Notes: generated by a model not told the origin, from the letters alone. A stretch of 64,000 bases of DNA from JAIQFV01 sp041494885 (GCA_041494885.1 JBGQBO010000028.1:1-64000), one strand, 5' to 3'; shown: positions 45,720 to 53,681, counted from the stretch's first letter. Numbers and translations: made by a program.

Positions 45720-46310
45720 TTAATTGATCACGCGGTGAAACGTTTTCTCTTCCCACAGGTCTCTGTCCGCAGCGTGCTTCGAGAAAAATTTCTGAATCTC
45801 CTCAGTCTTGGCCGATAGGATATGGTCGTCATTGCCGGGGTTCAGCCGTTCGTACCGGATGTCGATCTTATCGTTCTTGATCTTCTTCAAGAATGCCTCG
45901 TCATCGAGCACGGCCAGGCGCAGTTCGTCCCCCTGGACGTTCGCCCGTGCAAAGAAATGCGCACTGACGAGGGGTAGAAAAAGTTCCGGCTTTAAACGCT
46001 TCTCCAGAGCATTCTGGTCCGGCTCAAAATCAAAGAAAAGGGTGCCCTCGAGCCGCACCATGTGCACGGTGTAGCTACTCTGTGAGGATTCCTTTCCATC
46101 TGTCGCGGAGTAAACGACGAGGTATCTTTGCTGTTCCTCTTCCCTGAATTGAATGGACTCCGTTCCGTCTTTGTTAACCCACGTTCCCCGGAGCGCCGGC
46201 TCACTGGCGAGGTGCGCTTTGTCCCAGAGGGGATAAAGAGACAACTGCGGAATACATCCGCCCAGCGATAACCCTAAGAGCAGGATTAGGATGATCTTGG
46301 CCCATCTCAT
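45720..46310 (-). CDS. Lipoprotein of unknown function
   Basis: The start at ATG 46310 has AGGAGG six bases upstream. The sequence MRWAKIILILLLGLSLGGC contains the lipobox L-S-L-G-G-C, so an acylated N-terminal Cys is expected. The mature part of about 175 residues is strand-rich (LRGTWVNKDGTESIQF, QRYLVVYSATDG, TVHMVRLEGTLFFDF, LRLAVLDDEAFLKKI), suggesting a small beta-barrel or lipocalin-like domain. It follows a truncated ECF sigma-factor gene whose stop lies 38 bases upstream on the same strand. No function can be assigned. Confidence 0.75.
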   Translation of the reverse strand: MRWAKIILILLLGLSLGGCIPQLSLYPLWDKAHLASEPALRGTWVNKDGTESIQFREEEQQRYLVVYSATDGKESSQSSYTVHMVRLEGTLFFDFEPDQNALEKRLKPELFLPLVSAHFFARANVQGDELRLAVLDDEAFLKKIKNDKIDIRYERLNPGNDDHILSAKTEEIQKFFSKHAADRDLWEEKTFHRVIN

Positions 46311-46348
46311 AGACGCCTCCTTCGGTCGGAATCCTGTTTCATTTGCTC

Positions 46349-46621
46349 CTACTTGATAAAGCGACATTCGATGTCGGGGATTACACGGGGGAAAGGAAAT
46401 TTTAAGGGTGGCTGGTTCGGCGTGTTCGCCGCCAGAAACGTCTCTTGAAGGATGTCGTCCACCTCGACCCGGGCGCGCATCTCTATACTCAGTTTATACC
46501 GGATAAGCACGGCGAGACGCGAACTGTACTTATGGAAAAGGGAAGTGAAGGCGGACTCGTCACCGGCGCGCACGCGCTCGAGCAGGTCGAACGTAGAAGT
46601 GGCCAACTGGTTCTGCGACAT
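46349..46621 (-). pseudogene. Truncated ECF sigma factor, region 2 only
   Basis: Residues 1-65 match the start and region 2 of ECF-type sigma factors: DLLERVRAGDESAFTSLFHK, YSSRLAVLIRYKL and RVEVDDILQETFLAA. Full ECF proteins are about 180-200 residues with region 4 for -35 recognition. Here similarity stops after LQETFLAA, followed by 25 unrelated codons (NTPNQPPLKFPFP...) and a stop, 38 bases before the lipoprotein start. I take it as a decayed or rearranged sigma gene. The intact 5' end implies a past deletion joining it to the lipoprotein gene. A regulatory fragment is possible but less likely. Confidence 0.7.
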
Positions 46622-46961
46622 CCGGGATCCTTCGCTACTCCGAACAGGAGTCTCAGAGGCTCTCTTGATGCAGGAGTCTATCGAAGAGTGGCGATAATCG
46701 CAATCCCGGAGTCTGCTTCCGGTCGCCCCGTAGCCTATTCCCGCAGAAGATCAGAGTCCCAAAGCGGATGGGTGAGAGTCAGGCCTTGACGGGTCTTGGT
46801 CTCTTTCAAAGATGCCCGGTGGGGGCGCGGGCCTCGAGCTTAACTGCGGGGGGTATCTTGGGTAGTCCTCGCCACGGGCATCGGGGATTGACTGGCCGAT
46901 TTGGTGGCAGCAAGGTCCCGAGTTGACAGCGGGTCCGAGCCCCAGGACGAATCGGTGAACG
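46622..46961. other. Intergenic region with no supported feature
   Basis: A 340-base gap between the sigma-factor remnant (minus) and the end of the membrane-protein gene. No gene, hairpin array or promoter stands out. It could be remnant of a lost gene, but no homology is visible. Confidence 0.3.
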
Positions 46962-47486
46962 TCAGCACTGGGGAGGAACGTTTTGGAGTTTGGAAAGCCG
47001 GTCAACACCGGTGCGGCGAATGAGAAAAGTGACCAACCAGCCAATCCCGCCCGCGACGCAGGATACCAGGAAGAACATGGCTATCCCCCGCGGCAGTCTG
47101 GGCAGGTCGAGAGCCATGCCGGCCGGCAAGCGGGCCTCACGAATAATCACATTCTCCCCTGTCAGGATGGCGACCACACTTGCCACAAAGCTCAACACCA
47201 TAAAAAGGATGGCGGTGGCCGAAAAACGAAACTGGGAACGCATGACGAAACTCCTTTCTTCGATGACGGCCCACAGAGAGGAAGCCACGAATGCGCGGGC
47301 CCGCTCATCAAGAGCGCCGCGAACCAGGCCGGCGAATTCGCGAAGGTAGAAAGTGACCCGTGCGGCCGGGCCTCTCCTCTGAACTCCGCTGCGGGCCTGC
47401 CGGAAGACTGTGATCATTTCAGCCCCGAAGGTCAATCGGTGGTCGGCGGGATAAAGGTGGAGCAACCATCGGTAGAGGGTCGCCAT
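46962..47486 (-). CDS. Membrane protein co-transcribed with a PadR regulator
   Basis: A 174-residue protein. The N-terminal part MATLYRWLLHLYPADHRLTFGAEMITVFRQ resembles the short prefix domain found before acidobacterial permeases. Two hydrophobic helices follow (AILFMVLSFVASVVAILTG and GIAMFFLVSCVAGGIGWLV). AGGAGG is eight bases upstream of the ATG, and the start is only three bases after the PadR stop, so the two are an operon. Such membrane proteins often sit behind PadR repressors. Its function is unknown. Confidence 0.8.
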   Translation of the reverse strand: MATLYRWLLHLYPADHRLTFGAEMITVFRQARSGVQRRGPAARVTFYLREFAGLVRGALDERARAFVASSLWAVIEERSFVMRSQFRFSATAILFMVLSFVASVVAILTGENVIIREARLPAGMALDLPRLPRGIAMFFLVSCVAGGIGWLVTFLIRRTGVDRLSKLQNVPPQC

Positions 47487-47489
47487 CGA

Positions 47490-47825
47490 TCAAGCCTCCT
47501 TCCTTGCTATCCGCTGGCCGGCCCATCGGGTGAGCTCTTTCATCCGTGCCACCTCCATCCGCAAATGACTTCGTCCCGCGGGAGTGAGTCGATAGGCCTG
47601 ACGATCACGGGAAGTTTCCTCTTCTTCAAACCGCTCGATCCACTTGCCTTCGAGCAGCCGGCGCAAGGCCCCATAGAGAGTTCCGGTGCTCAGCATGACC
47701 CGGCCTCCGCTCATGTCTTCGATGTCCTTCAGGATGGAATAGCCGTGACGAGGTTGTTCCGCCAGGCTCAAGAGGATCAGCAAGACCGGCTCACTCAAGG
47801 GAAGGGACGATGCGTCCGTTTTCAT
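47490..47825 (-). CDS. PadR-family transcriptional regulator
   Basis: A 111-residue winged-helix regulator of the short PadR type. Typical sequence: PLSEPVLLILLSLAEQPRHG YSILKDIEDM, then MLSTGTLYGALRRLLEGKWI (recognition helix with the conserved STGTLYGAL) and the wing RQAYRLTPAGRSHL, ending with a dimer helix (MEVARMKELTRWAGQ). GAGGAC precedes the ATG by five bases. Inverted repeats ATGTC-N7-GACAT and ACGACATGTCGT overlap the -10 and transcription start of its promoter, so autorepression is likely. It directly precedes the membrane gene, which should be co-regulated. Confidence 0.93.
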   Translation of the reverse strand: MKTDASSLPLSEPVLLILLSLAEQPRHGYSILKDIEDMSGGRVMLSTGTLYGALRRLLEGKWIERFEEEETSRDRQAYRLTPAGRSHLRMEVARMKELTRWAGQRIARKEA

Positions 47826-47837
47826 TTATGTCCTCAC

Positions 47838-47886
47838 ACGACATGTCGTCAAGTGACATATTAGATGGGGGTATGCCTGGCGTCAA
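47838..47886 (-). promoter_or_regulatory. padR promoter and operator
   Basis: Minus strand: -35 TTGACG (47881-47886), spacer of 17, -10 TAATAT (47858-47863). An inverted repeat ATGTC-N7-GACAT (47843-47859) overlaps the -10 edge and the start of transcription, and a perfect 12-bp palindrome ACGACATGTCGT (47838-47849) sits inside the leader. ATGT/ACAT inverted repeats are the type of site PadR proteins bind. Confidence 0.8.
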
Positions 47887-48273
47887 GTGAAAAATAATGT
47901 GAAAGCCCCATTTCGTTCACGTTTTCCCATTCCGCGTTCCGCGCGGTCCCCTCCATTGACCCCGCCCGATTCCCCTGTTAACATCGTTGCGCGCGCGGGC
48001 GGCAGCCCCGCGGTGTCTGTTCACACAGTTCCAGCAGCCCTTCTTCGGAGATTTCTGAAGCATGATCCGGATTAGCCGAAACCGAAACCGGATCTTATAC
48101 GTAGGAGAGAAGATGAGTGTGTGGAGATTGGCCGAAAAGTCTGCTGCGATGGGATAAACATCAATTTTTCAGGTTGAACTAATTCAACTCCCTGCATCCC
48201 TGGCCTCGCTGGGCCCTTGGGTGTGTGCCCATGCCGCCACGAATTTCGAAGGTAAGCCACAAAGGAGCATTTC
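47887..48273. other. Divergent intergenic region before the M16 pair
   Basis: A 387-base stretch between the PadR promoter and the first M16 gene. It has an inverted repeat GATCCGG-N17-CCGGATC (48064-48094) and TTGAA-N4-TTCAA near 48174. AAGGAG before 48274 is the ribosome site. No further gene is seen. Confidence 0.45.
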
Positions 48274-49716
48274 ATGATTCGACGAAGAATTACGTTTGGC
48301 GTTTGCTGTGTGATGGTCGCGTTGGCGCTTCTTAGCGGGTCGCTACTGGCCCAGGATGCTCAAGCCGCAGCTTCGAAGCAGGCCCCTGCGAAGACTTCGC
48401 CGCCGAAGTCTGAAGTCGCAGTCCGCCCCCTCCATCTGAACATTCAGTCTCACCATCTGGCCAACGGACTGACAATCCTGATGGTGCAGGATCCGTTGGC
48501 CCCGGTCATTAATCTCCAGGTCTGGTATCACGTGGGATCCAAGGACGAGAAGCCAGGTCATACGGGGTTTGCGCATATTTTCGAGCATATGATGTTCAAG
48601 GGATCAGCGCACGTCGGTCCGGACGAGCACTCGCGCATCATTGAAGCCGCTGGAGGCTTTGACAACGCCTACACCAACGATGATGTCACCGTTTACTGGC
48701 AGACCTTTCCCTCCAATTACCTCGAACGGGTCATCTGGCTCGAGGCCGACCGCATGGGCAGCCTCAATGTCGACGAGGCCAATTTCAAATCGGAGCGCGA
48801 GGTCGTGAAGGAGGAACGCCGCGTGGGGGTGGAGAACCAGCCCTATGGCCGAGTATTTGAGGATCTTGCGGATGCCGCCTTTACGGTTCATCCCTATAAG
48901 CACACCACCATCGGAAGCATGGACGACCTCAACAAGGCCACCCTGGAGGACGTCCGCGAATTTCACCGGACCTTCTACCGGCCGGACAACGCCACCATGG
49001 TGATCGTCGGTGACTTGTCGGCAAGCCAGGCGGTGACCTGGGCCGAGAAATATTTTTCAGGCATCCCCAAGCCGGCCGCGGTGATCCCTCGTGTGACCGT
49101 AAAGGAACCGCCTCAAGCCGCCGAGCGTCGTTTCACAAAGTGGTATGGCTCGGAGTCACCACTCCCTGCCCTTATAGAGGCCTTCCATATGTCGGCGGAG
49201 TTTACGCCTGATTCTTATCCCCTCATCCTAGCCTCGAACATCCTCTCCGGAGGCGAGAGCAGCCGGCTCTATCGCCAGCTCGTCTACAAAGATCAGATTG
49301 CCTTGCAGACGGCCGGCATCGGCAATTTCACCGAGCATCCAAACCTCTTCCTCGCCTTTGCCATTCTGAATCCGGGGAAGAGTGTTGCCGAGGGAGAAAA
49401 AGCACTGGAAGGTGTGCTGGAAACGATGAGGACTGAACCGGTCAGTACTGAGGACCTTGAAAAAGCAAAGAACCAGGAGATTTCCGGCGATATCCTGGGC
49501 CGGCGTACCGCCCAGCAGAAGGCCGACGCCATCGGCCGGGCCGCGGTGATTGGCCGCGATCCGAACCTCGTCAATACTTCGCTTGAACATTTCCTGCACG
49601 TAACCCCGGCGGACATCCAGCGGGTGGCGCATGAATACCTGGATCCAGCCCATCGCACCGTCATGTTGATTGAGCCTCCGAAGACTGAGGCCAAACAAGG
49701 AGGAGGCAACCAATGA
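48274..49716 (+). CDS. Secreted M16-family zinc peptidase, active subunit
   Basis: A pitrilysin-type metallopeptidase of 480 residues. After the signal peptide (GVCCVMVALALLSGSLLAQ) comes the inverted zinc motif H101-I-F-E-H105 in GHTGFAHIFEHMMFKGS, with the third ligand Glu about 76 residues on (VVKEERR, E181). The C-terminal domain (about 240-470) has the inactive second-half fold. The start has a perfect AAGGAG. Overlap of the stop with the ATG of the next M16 gene (ATGA, 49713-49716) gives translational coupling. The two halves probably form a heterodimer in the periplasm or outer membrane, cleaving peptides of unknown identity. Confidence 0.93.
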   Translation: MIRRRITFGVCCVMVALALLSGSLLAQDAQAAASKQAPAKTSPPKSEVAVRPLHLNIQSHHLANGLTILMVQDPLAPVINLQVWYHVGSKDEKPGHTGFAHIFEHMMFKGSAHVGPDEHSRIIEAAGGFDNAYTNDDVTVYWQTFPSNYLERVIWLEADRMGSLNVDEANFKSEREVVKEERRVGVENQPYGRVFEDLADAAFTVHPYKHTTIGSMDDLNKATLEDVREFHRTFYRPDNATMVIVGDLSASQAVTWAEKYFSGIPKPAAVIPRVTVKEPPQAAERRFTKWYGSESPLPALIEAFHMSAEFTPDSYPLILASNILSGGESSRLYRQLVYKDQIALQTAGIGNFTEHPNLFLAFAILNPGKSVAEGEKALEGVLETMRTEPVSTEDLEKAKNQEISGDILGRRTAQQKADAIGRAAVIGRDPNLVNTSLEHFLHVTPADIQRVAHEYLDPAHRTVMLIEPPKTEAKQGGGNQ

Positions 49717-51959
49717 AACGCAGACGATTCGGTTTGGGTATAATTTTTCTGACGGCGATATTCTCCTTGCTCGCGACCACTTCCTGGCCTCAGACAAAAG
49801 GGAAACAACCCTCCCCGGCGAAATCGGCGGGGGAGAAGAAAGCCGGCGAAGCCGTTCCTCCCGGGGTAAAACTGGTGACCCCAATGCCAGCGCCGGCTGC
49901 CGCGAAGCCATATCGGTTTCCCAAGGCCGTTACTCGAACGCTTCCGAACGGGTTGCGAGTCTATGCCATTTCCGACAGCAGGCAGCCCCTGGTGACGGTG
50001 CGCCTGGTGCTTATGAGCGGCGGTTCAAGAAATGATCCGACGGAAAAACCAGGTGTCGCCAACCTGGCCGCCGACCTGCTCAAACAAGGCACGGCCACGC
50101 GCTCTGCACAGCAGATTGCCGAAGCCATCGATTTCGTAGGGGGGAACCTCAGTGCCAGTGCGGGCAAGGACGACACGCACCTGACGGTCCGGGTCGTCAA
50201 GAAGGACTTCGACCTGGGCATGGATCTGCTCTCTGATATCCTGCTCCATCCCGCCTTTAAGAAAGAGGAAGTGGACCGACGCCGGCAGCAGGCCCTTTCC
50301 GGCCTCCAGGTCCAGTATTCCGATCCCGGATACATCGCAGGCGCCATGCTCAGTCGACTTCTTTATGGCTCCAACCCTTATGGCTTCCCCGGCAGCGGCA
50401 CCCCCGACTCGCTCCGTGCGATCGACCGCGACGATCTCGTGCGCTTCCGGAGCGATCACTACACCCCCGATCAAGCCTTGGTCGCCTTCTCCGGCGATAT
50501 CTCTGCAGAGGCTGCCTTCGCTGCTGCCGAAAAGTATTTTGGCGCTACGGTCTGGCCGAAGCGTGATATCTCGTCTCTCGGATCGACCGCTCCGGTGCCC
50601 GTTCAGGGTTTACGCATCATTCTGGTGGACAAGCCTGATGCCACACAGACACAGATTCGCGTCGGCCGCCTGGGCATCCCGCGAAACAATCCGGACTACG
50701 TCCCGCTGCTGGTCACCAACCGCATTTTCGGGGGCGGCTTCAACTCGCGCCTTTCGACCGAAGTGCGCCAGAAAAAGGGACTCACTTACGGGGCTTATTC
50801 GACGTTCAATAGTTACAAGGAGGCAGGCGAGTTCTCCGCATCCACATTCACGCGCACCGAAGCCACCGTGGAGGCGACCAAACTGGTGGTGGATTTGATT
50901 GGAAAGATGTCCACCGGCGAGCTTGACCCCAAGGAGCTGGATTTTGCCCGCGACTATCTGGCGGGCGTGTTTCCCATCCAGTCCGAGACCGCTGAAAATG
51001 TGGCGTCGAGCATTCTCACAGTGGTGCAGAACGATCTGCCCGCCGATTACAACGACGTCTATCAACAGAAGGTCATGGCGGTGGGCCCGGCGCACGTGAA
51101 ATCGATGGCGGCGCGCTACTTCGACGCCAACAACCTCGTCCTGGTCCTGGTGGGCAATGTAAAAGCATTCGGTGAAGCCCTTCACAAGGAATTTCCCCAG
51201 GCAAAATATGAAGAGCTGCCGTTCGACCAGGTAGACCTGCTGGCCCCGGATTTGCGGAAGCCGAAGGTCACAGGCGCGGCAGCCACACCGGAGTCGCTTG
51301 AACGCGGCAAGGCGCTTATTACCGCGGCGGCGGAGGCGGCGGGCGGAGCCCAGCTGGCGAAGATTGAAAGCGTCGAGTATCACGCGCAAGGTGAGTTCAT
51401 CACCCCGCAGGGCACCTTCCCGATTGAGACGACGGTGGTCGTTGCCTACCCAGACCACATGAGGACTGAATTATCGCTTCCCATAGGTACGATCAAAACC
51501 GGATTCGACGGGAAATCGAGTTGGCTGAAGTCTCCCCAAGGGACGATGGATCTCCCTCCGGCATTGAATACAGAAAGCCTGCGCAATATTGCACTGATGG
51601 CAGGCTGGGGTTTGTTCCGGCAGGCCCTGGAAGGGAAGAGCGAAGTGAAGTTCATCGGCGAGGAGGAGGTGGAGGGGCGAAAGCTCGTCACCGCCGAATG
51701 GACGTCACCCGCCGGCCCGGTCAAGCTCTACTTCGACCCTGCAAGCCGGATGCTGGTGGGGGCCCGTTTCAAGCAGACCGGCCTTCAGGGAGTGGCCGAG
51801 GTGCTGGACTTGTGGAGTGACTTCAAGCCCGTCGAGGGGGTTCAATTCCCGTACAAACACACGACCTTTCGCGACGGAGCCAAGAGCAGCAACTTGACCG
51901 CCTCCACGGTTCAACTGAACACTAAGCCGGATCCGACAGGGTTTAGTAAGCCAAAGTAG
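49713..51959 (+). CDS. M16-family subunit lacking the zinc motif, with C-terminal LolA-like domain
   Basis: A 748-residue exported protein. It has the M16 fold but the metal site HxxEH is gone: the corresponding segment reads VANLAADLLKQGTATRS. The conserved Arg/Tyr loop of inactive partners is kept (RQKKGLTYGAYSTF). After about residue 510 comes an additional domain of roughly 230 residues (IESVEYHAQGEFITPQG, HMRTELSLPIGTIKTGFDGKSSW, KLYFDPASRMLVGARFKQ) that looks like a LolA-type lipoprotein-sorting fold. Such inactive subunits activate the zinc subunit. Coupled translation with it (4-base overlap) supports a 1:1 complex. Confidence 0.9.
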   Translation: MKRRRFGLGIIFLTAIFSLLATTSWPQTKGKQPSPAKSAGEKKAGEAVPPGVKLVTPMPAPAAAKPYRFPKAVTRTLPNGLRVYAISDSRQPLVTVRLVLMSGGSRNDPTEKPGVANLAADLLKQGTATRSAQQIAEAIDFVGGNLSASAGKDDTHLTVRVVKKDFDLGMDLLSDILLHPAFKKEEVDRRRQQALSGLQVQYSDPGYIAGAMLSRLLYGSNPYGFPGSGTPDSLRAIDRDDLVRFRSDHYTPDQALVAFSGDISAEAAFAAAEKYFGATVWPKRDISSLGSTAPVPVQGLRIILVDKPDATQTQIRVGRLGIPRNNPDYVPLLVTNRIFGGGFNSRLSTEVRQKKGLTYGAYSTFNSYKEAGEFSASTFTRTEATVEATKLVVDLIGKMSTGELDPKELDFARDYLAGVFPIQSETAENVASSILTVVQNDLPADYNDVYQQKVMAVGPAHVKSMAARYFDANNLVLVLVGNVKAFGEALHKEFPQAKYEELPFDQVDLLAPDLRKPKVTGAAATPESLERGKALITAAAEAAGGAQLAKIESVEYHAQGEFITPQGTFPIETTVVVAYPDHMRTELSLPIGTIKTGFDGKSSWLKSPQGTMDLPPALNTESLRNIALMAGWGLFRQALEGKSEVKFIGEEEVEGRKLVTAEWTSPAGPVKLYFDPASRMLVGARFKQTGLQGVAEVLDLWSDFKPVEGVQFPYKHTTFRDGAKSSNLTASTVQLNTKPDPTGFSKPK

Positions 51960-51973
51960 ATTTGCCTGGGTGC

Positions 51974-52013
51974 CGCAGGCATGGGGTTCGCCAAGGCGAA
52001 CCCCATGCCTGCG
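51974..52013 (+). repeat. Perfect 19-bp hairpin, CGCAGGCATG family
   Basis: Left arm 51974-51992 and right arm 51995-52013 are perfectly complementary with a 2-base loop (AA). The outer stem begins CGCAGGCATGGGG. It lies 14 bases after the M16 stop codon. The same outer sequence GGTGCCGCAGGCATG recurs in two nearby forms at 63809-63921, so it belongs to a dispersed family. It may work as a terminator or mRNA end stabiliser, as REP elements do. Confidence 0.85.
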
Positions 52014-52148
52014 ATCATGAATTCTCCCGAGATCATCGGTAAAGCTGAAAGACTTCCAAAGTCTCCACGGCATCGGAAGTCTTCTTCTCTCATTTTTCTC
52101 GCGCCCTCCATCGATTTGCCTTTGCGCCTGCCAAGCCTAGAGATCCCG

Positions 52149-52184
52149 TTGACATGATGTCCATTTTGGTATATTTTTTATACC
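52149..52184 (+). promoter_or_regulatory. brnTA promoter and operator
   Basis: -35 TTGACA (52149-52154), 17-base spacer, -10 TATTTT (52172-52177). A perfect inverted repeat GGTATA-N5-TATACC (52168-52184) covers the -10. Transcription would start about 52184, only four bases before the ATG at 52188, so the mRNA is nearly leaderless; no ribosome site is present. Confidence 0.75.
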
Positions 52185-52187
52185 TTT

Positions 52188-52448
52188 ATGGAATTTGAGT
52201 TTGATCCTCAAAAAAGTAGGGCTAATCAGGCAAAACATGGCATTGATTTCATTGAGGCTCAAAAACTCTGGGAAGACTCCGATGTGCTCGAGATCCCGGC
52301 TCGAACCGATGATGAACCCAGATTTCTGGTGATCGGCAAGATCCAGGATGCCTGCTGGTCCACCATCATTACCTACCGGAACGAACGGATCAGAATCATC
52401 TCCGTCAGACGATCAAGGCAAGAGGAGATGGAGACCTATGAAAGCTAA
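52188..52448 (+). CDS. brnT: BrnT-family toxin
   Basis: An 86-residue RelE-fold RNase toxin of the BrnT family: FEFDPQKSRANQAKHGIDF, IEAQKLWED, RFLVIGKIQDACW and IRIISVRRSRQEEMETYE. The family pattern N-x-x-K-H-G, strand R-I-I-S-x-R and the C-terminal Arg-rich ending match. It acts by cutting RNA and is neutralised by the antitoxin encoded behind it. It has no upstream ribosome site, and the promoter predicts an almost leaderless message. The downstream antitoxin overlaps by 11 bases. Confidence 0.9.
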   Translation: MEFEFDPQKSRANQAKHGIDFIEAQKLWEDSDVLEIPARTDDEPRFLVIGKIQDACWSTIITYRNERIRIISVRRSRQEEMETYES

Positions 52449-52671
52449 AGAACTGGACAAGAGGTTTGACCGTGGCGAGGACATCAGCAAAGTCCTGGAA
52501 TTGACCCGTGCCCGACGGGCCAACCAGGAACCGAGACGCGTGAACGTCGACTTTCCCTCCTGGATGATTCACTCCCTCGACAAAGAGGCGCAACGGCTGG
52601 GCGTCACGCGACAGTCCATTATCAAAATATGGATTTCTGAGCGATTGAAAGTAGAATCCAATTTGAAATAA
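52438..52671 (+). CDS. brnA: BrnA-like antitoxin (ribbon-helix-helix)
   Basis: A 77-residue partner of BrnT. The N-terminal half ELDKRFDRGEDISKVLELTRA binds the toxin; the C-terminal half (RRVNVDFPSWMIHSLDKEAQRLGVTRQSIIKIW) is a ribbon-helix-helix DNA-binding motif like those in CopG/MetJ. The ATG overlaps the brnT end by 11 bases, and GGAGATGGAG precedes it closely, so translation is coupled. The complex should bind the inverted repeat at 52168-52184 and repress its own promoter. Symbol assigned by family and linkage to brnT. Confidence 0.82.
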   Translation: MKAKELDKRFDRGEDISKVLELTRARRANQEPRRVNVDFPSWMIHSLDKEAQRLGVTRQSIIKIWISERLKVESNLK

Positions 52672-52751
52672 GTTAATGGATTGGGGCCAGGGATAATCCT
52701 CAATTTGTCTCCAGTTGGTTCAATGTCCCGAGCTGACCGGAATCGTTTGAT

Positions 52752-53150
52752 GGGGACAGACACCTGCTCTCATAGAATTTTGAAGAATGCTTGGAAAGTG
52801 GTGTCTGTCCCGAATGGCACTAAGTTAAGGGATTCCATCTTTCCGAGGCCTGATCGGTCTCGAGTCCGCTTCAGCGGACTTGCTTTGAGACAGCCCGCCG
52901 GTTTACCGGCGGGAAGGGAGCAAGCGATTATCTCCAAGCCCCGATTAATCGGGGCTTGGGTGATTTGCAGGCGCCCCGTTAACGGGCCGCCCGGGGCCTC
53001 AACCCCGATGAATCGGGGTCAATGGACGGGAGGCGATCCCTTCCCGCCGCTCAAGCGGCGGGCTGGTAAAAGACAAGGCCGCCGAGGCGGCCTTCGAACG
53101 AATTCCGTCGTCCTGCATCCCTTAACTTAGTGCCATTCGTGTCTGTCCCC
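52752..53150 (+). repeat. Composite inverted-repeat element with an array of seven unlike hairpins
   Basis: Outer parts: GGGACAGACAC (52753-52763) and GTGTCTGTCCC (52801-52811) form an inverted pair; the latter is repeated at 53139-53150. A 23-base perfect inverted repeat (52811-52833 and 53117-53139, core TAAGTTAAGGGAT) encloses an array. Inside, hairpins with 2-4 base loops: AGTCCGCT (52863), CCCGCCGG (52894), a 24-base palindrome around CCCCGATTAATCGGGG (52935), CCCGTTAACGGG (52975), ACCCCGAT (53002), CCCGCCGCT (53043), and AAGGCCGCC (53075). GTGTCTGTCCCC ends like those of transposase-linked REP families. No transposase is encoded here. Confidence 0.9.
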
Positions 53151-53183
53151 TTTTTCGGCATCGCGGAAGGAAATCCTGCTGAG

Positions 53184-53681
53184 ATGGAATTTTCGATTGG
53201 GTTAATGACGCTTGCAGACTGGCCGCAGGTTGCGGCAATATATCAAGAGGGGATCGAGGACGAAAACGCGACCTTTGAGACAACCGTTCCGAGTCAGCAG
53301 GTATGGGATGAAACACATCTCCCAACCTGCCGGCTTGTTGCCCGGTCCAACGGCATGGTGGTGGGATGGGCAGCGCTATCTGCTGTGTCGAGGCGACAGT
53401 GCTATCGTGGCGTTGCCGAAGTCAGTGTGTACGTCGCGCAAGTAGCGCAGAGGCAGGGGATTGGCAGGGCACTCCTCGAAGCGATCATTAAAGATTCGGA
53501 GAGGGAGGGAATCTGGACACTTCAAGGATCCACCTTCGAGGAGAACCCCGCGAGTCTGCGGCTTCAAGAGAAGTGCGGATTTCGAGTCGTTGGCCACCGG
53601 GAGCGGATTGGGCAGTTGAACGGTCGCTGGAGAACAACGGTGCTCACTGAGCGGAGAAGTGACAAGGTCGGCTGCGAATGA
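53184..53681 (+). CDS. GNAT acetyltransferase, phosphinothricin/amino-acid N-acetyltransferase-like
   Basis: A 165-residue GCN5-type acetyltransferase. The acetyl-CoA site VSVYVAQVAQRQGIGRALLEAII (R-Q-G-I-G-R/A) is clear. The flanking TFETTVP, YRGVAEVSV, NPASLRLQEKCGF and the N-x-x-S-x-x-L-x-E motif match the phosphinothricin N-acetyltransferase branch. The start is set at ATG 53184; the frame reads further up, but only into the composite repeat (ending 53150). GAAGGAA is 11 bases upstream. Antibiotic or amino-acid acetylation is likely; the substrate is unproven. It is convergent, two bases apart, with the DDAH-like gene. Confidence 0.85.
   Translation: MEFSIGLMTLADWPQVAAIYQEGIEDENATFETTVPSQQVWDETHLPTCRLVARSNGMVVGWAALSAVSRRQCYRGVAEVSVYVAQVAQRQGIGRALLEAIIKDSEREGIWTLQGSTFEENPASLRLQEKCGFRVVGHRERIGQLNGRWRTTVLTERRSDKVGCE

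Noticed and set aside
46983..47864. A 293-codon plus-strand frame
   Set aside because: Antisense to the PadR operon; PadR features on the other strand are unmistakable.
52863..53094. CRISPR array considered for the hairpin cluster
   Set aside because: The units differ in sequence and spacing and there are no constant repeats with unique spacers, nor cas genes.
52681..53130. 149-codon frame across the composite repeat
   Set aside because: It reads through seven hairpins and the inverted repeat; the protein is a by-product of GC-rich palindromes.
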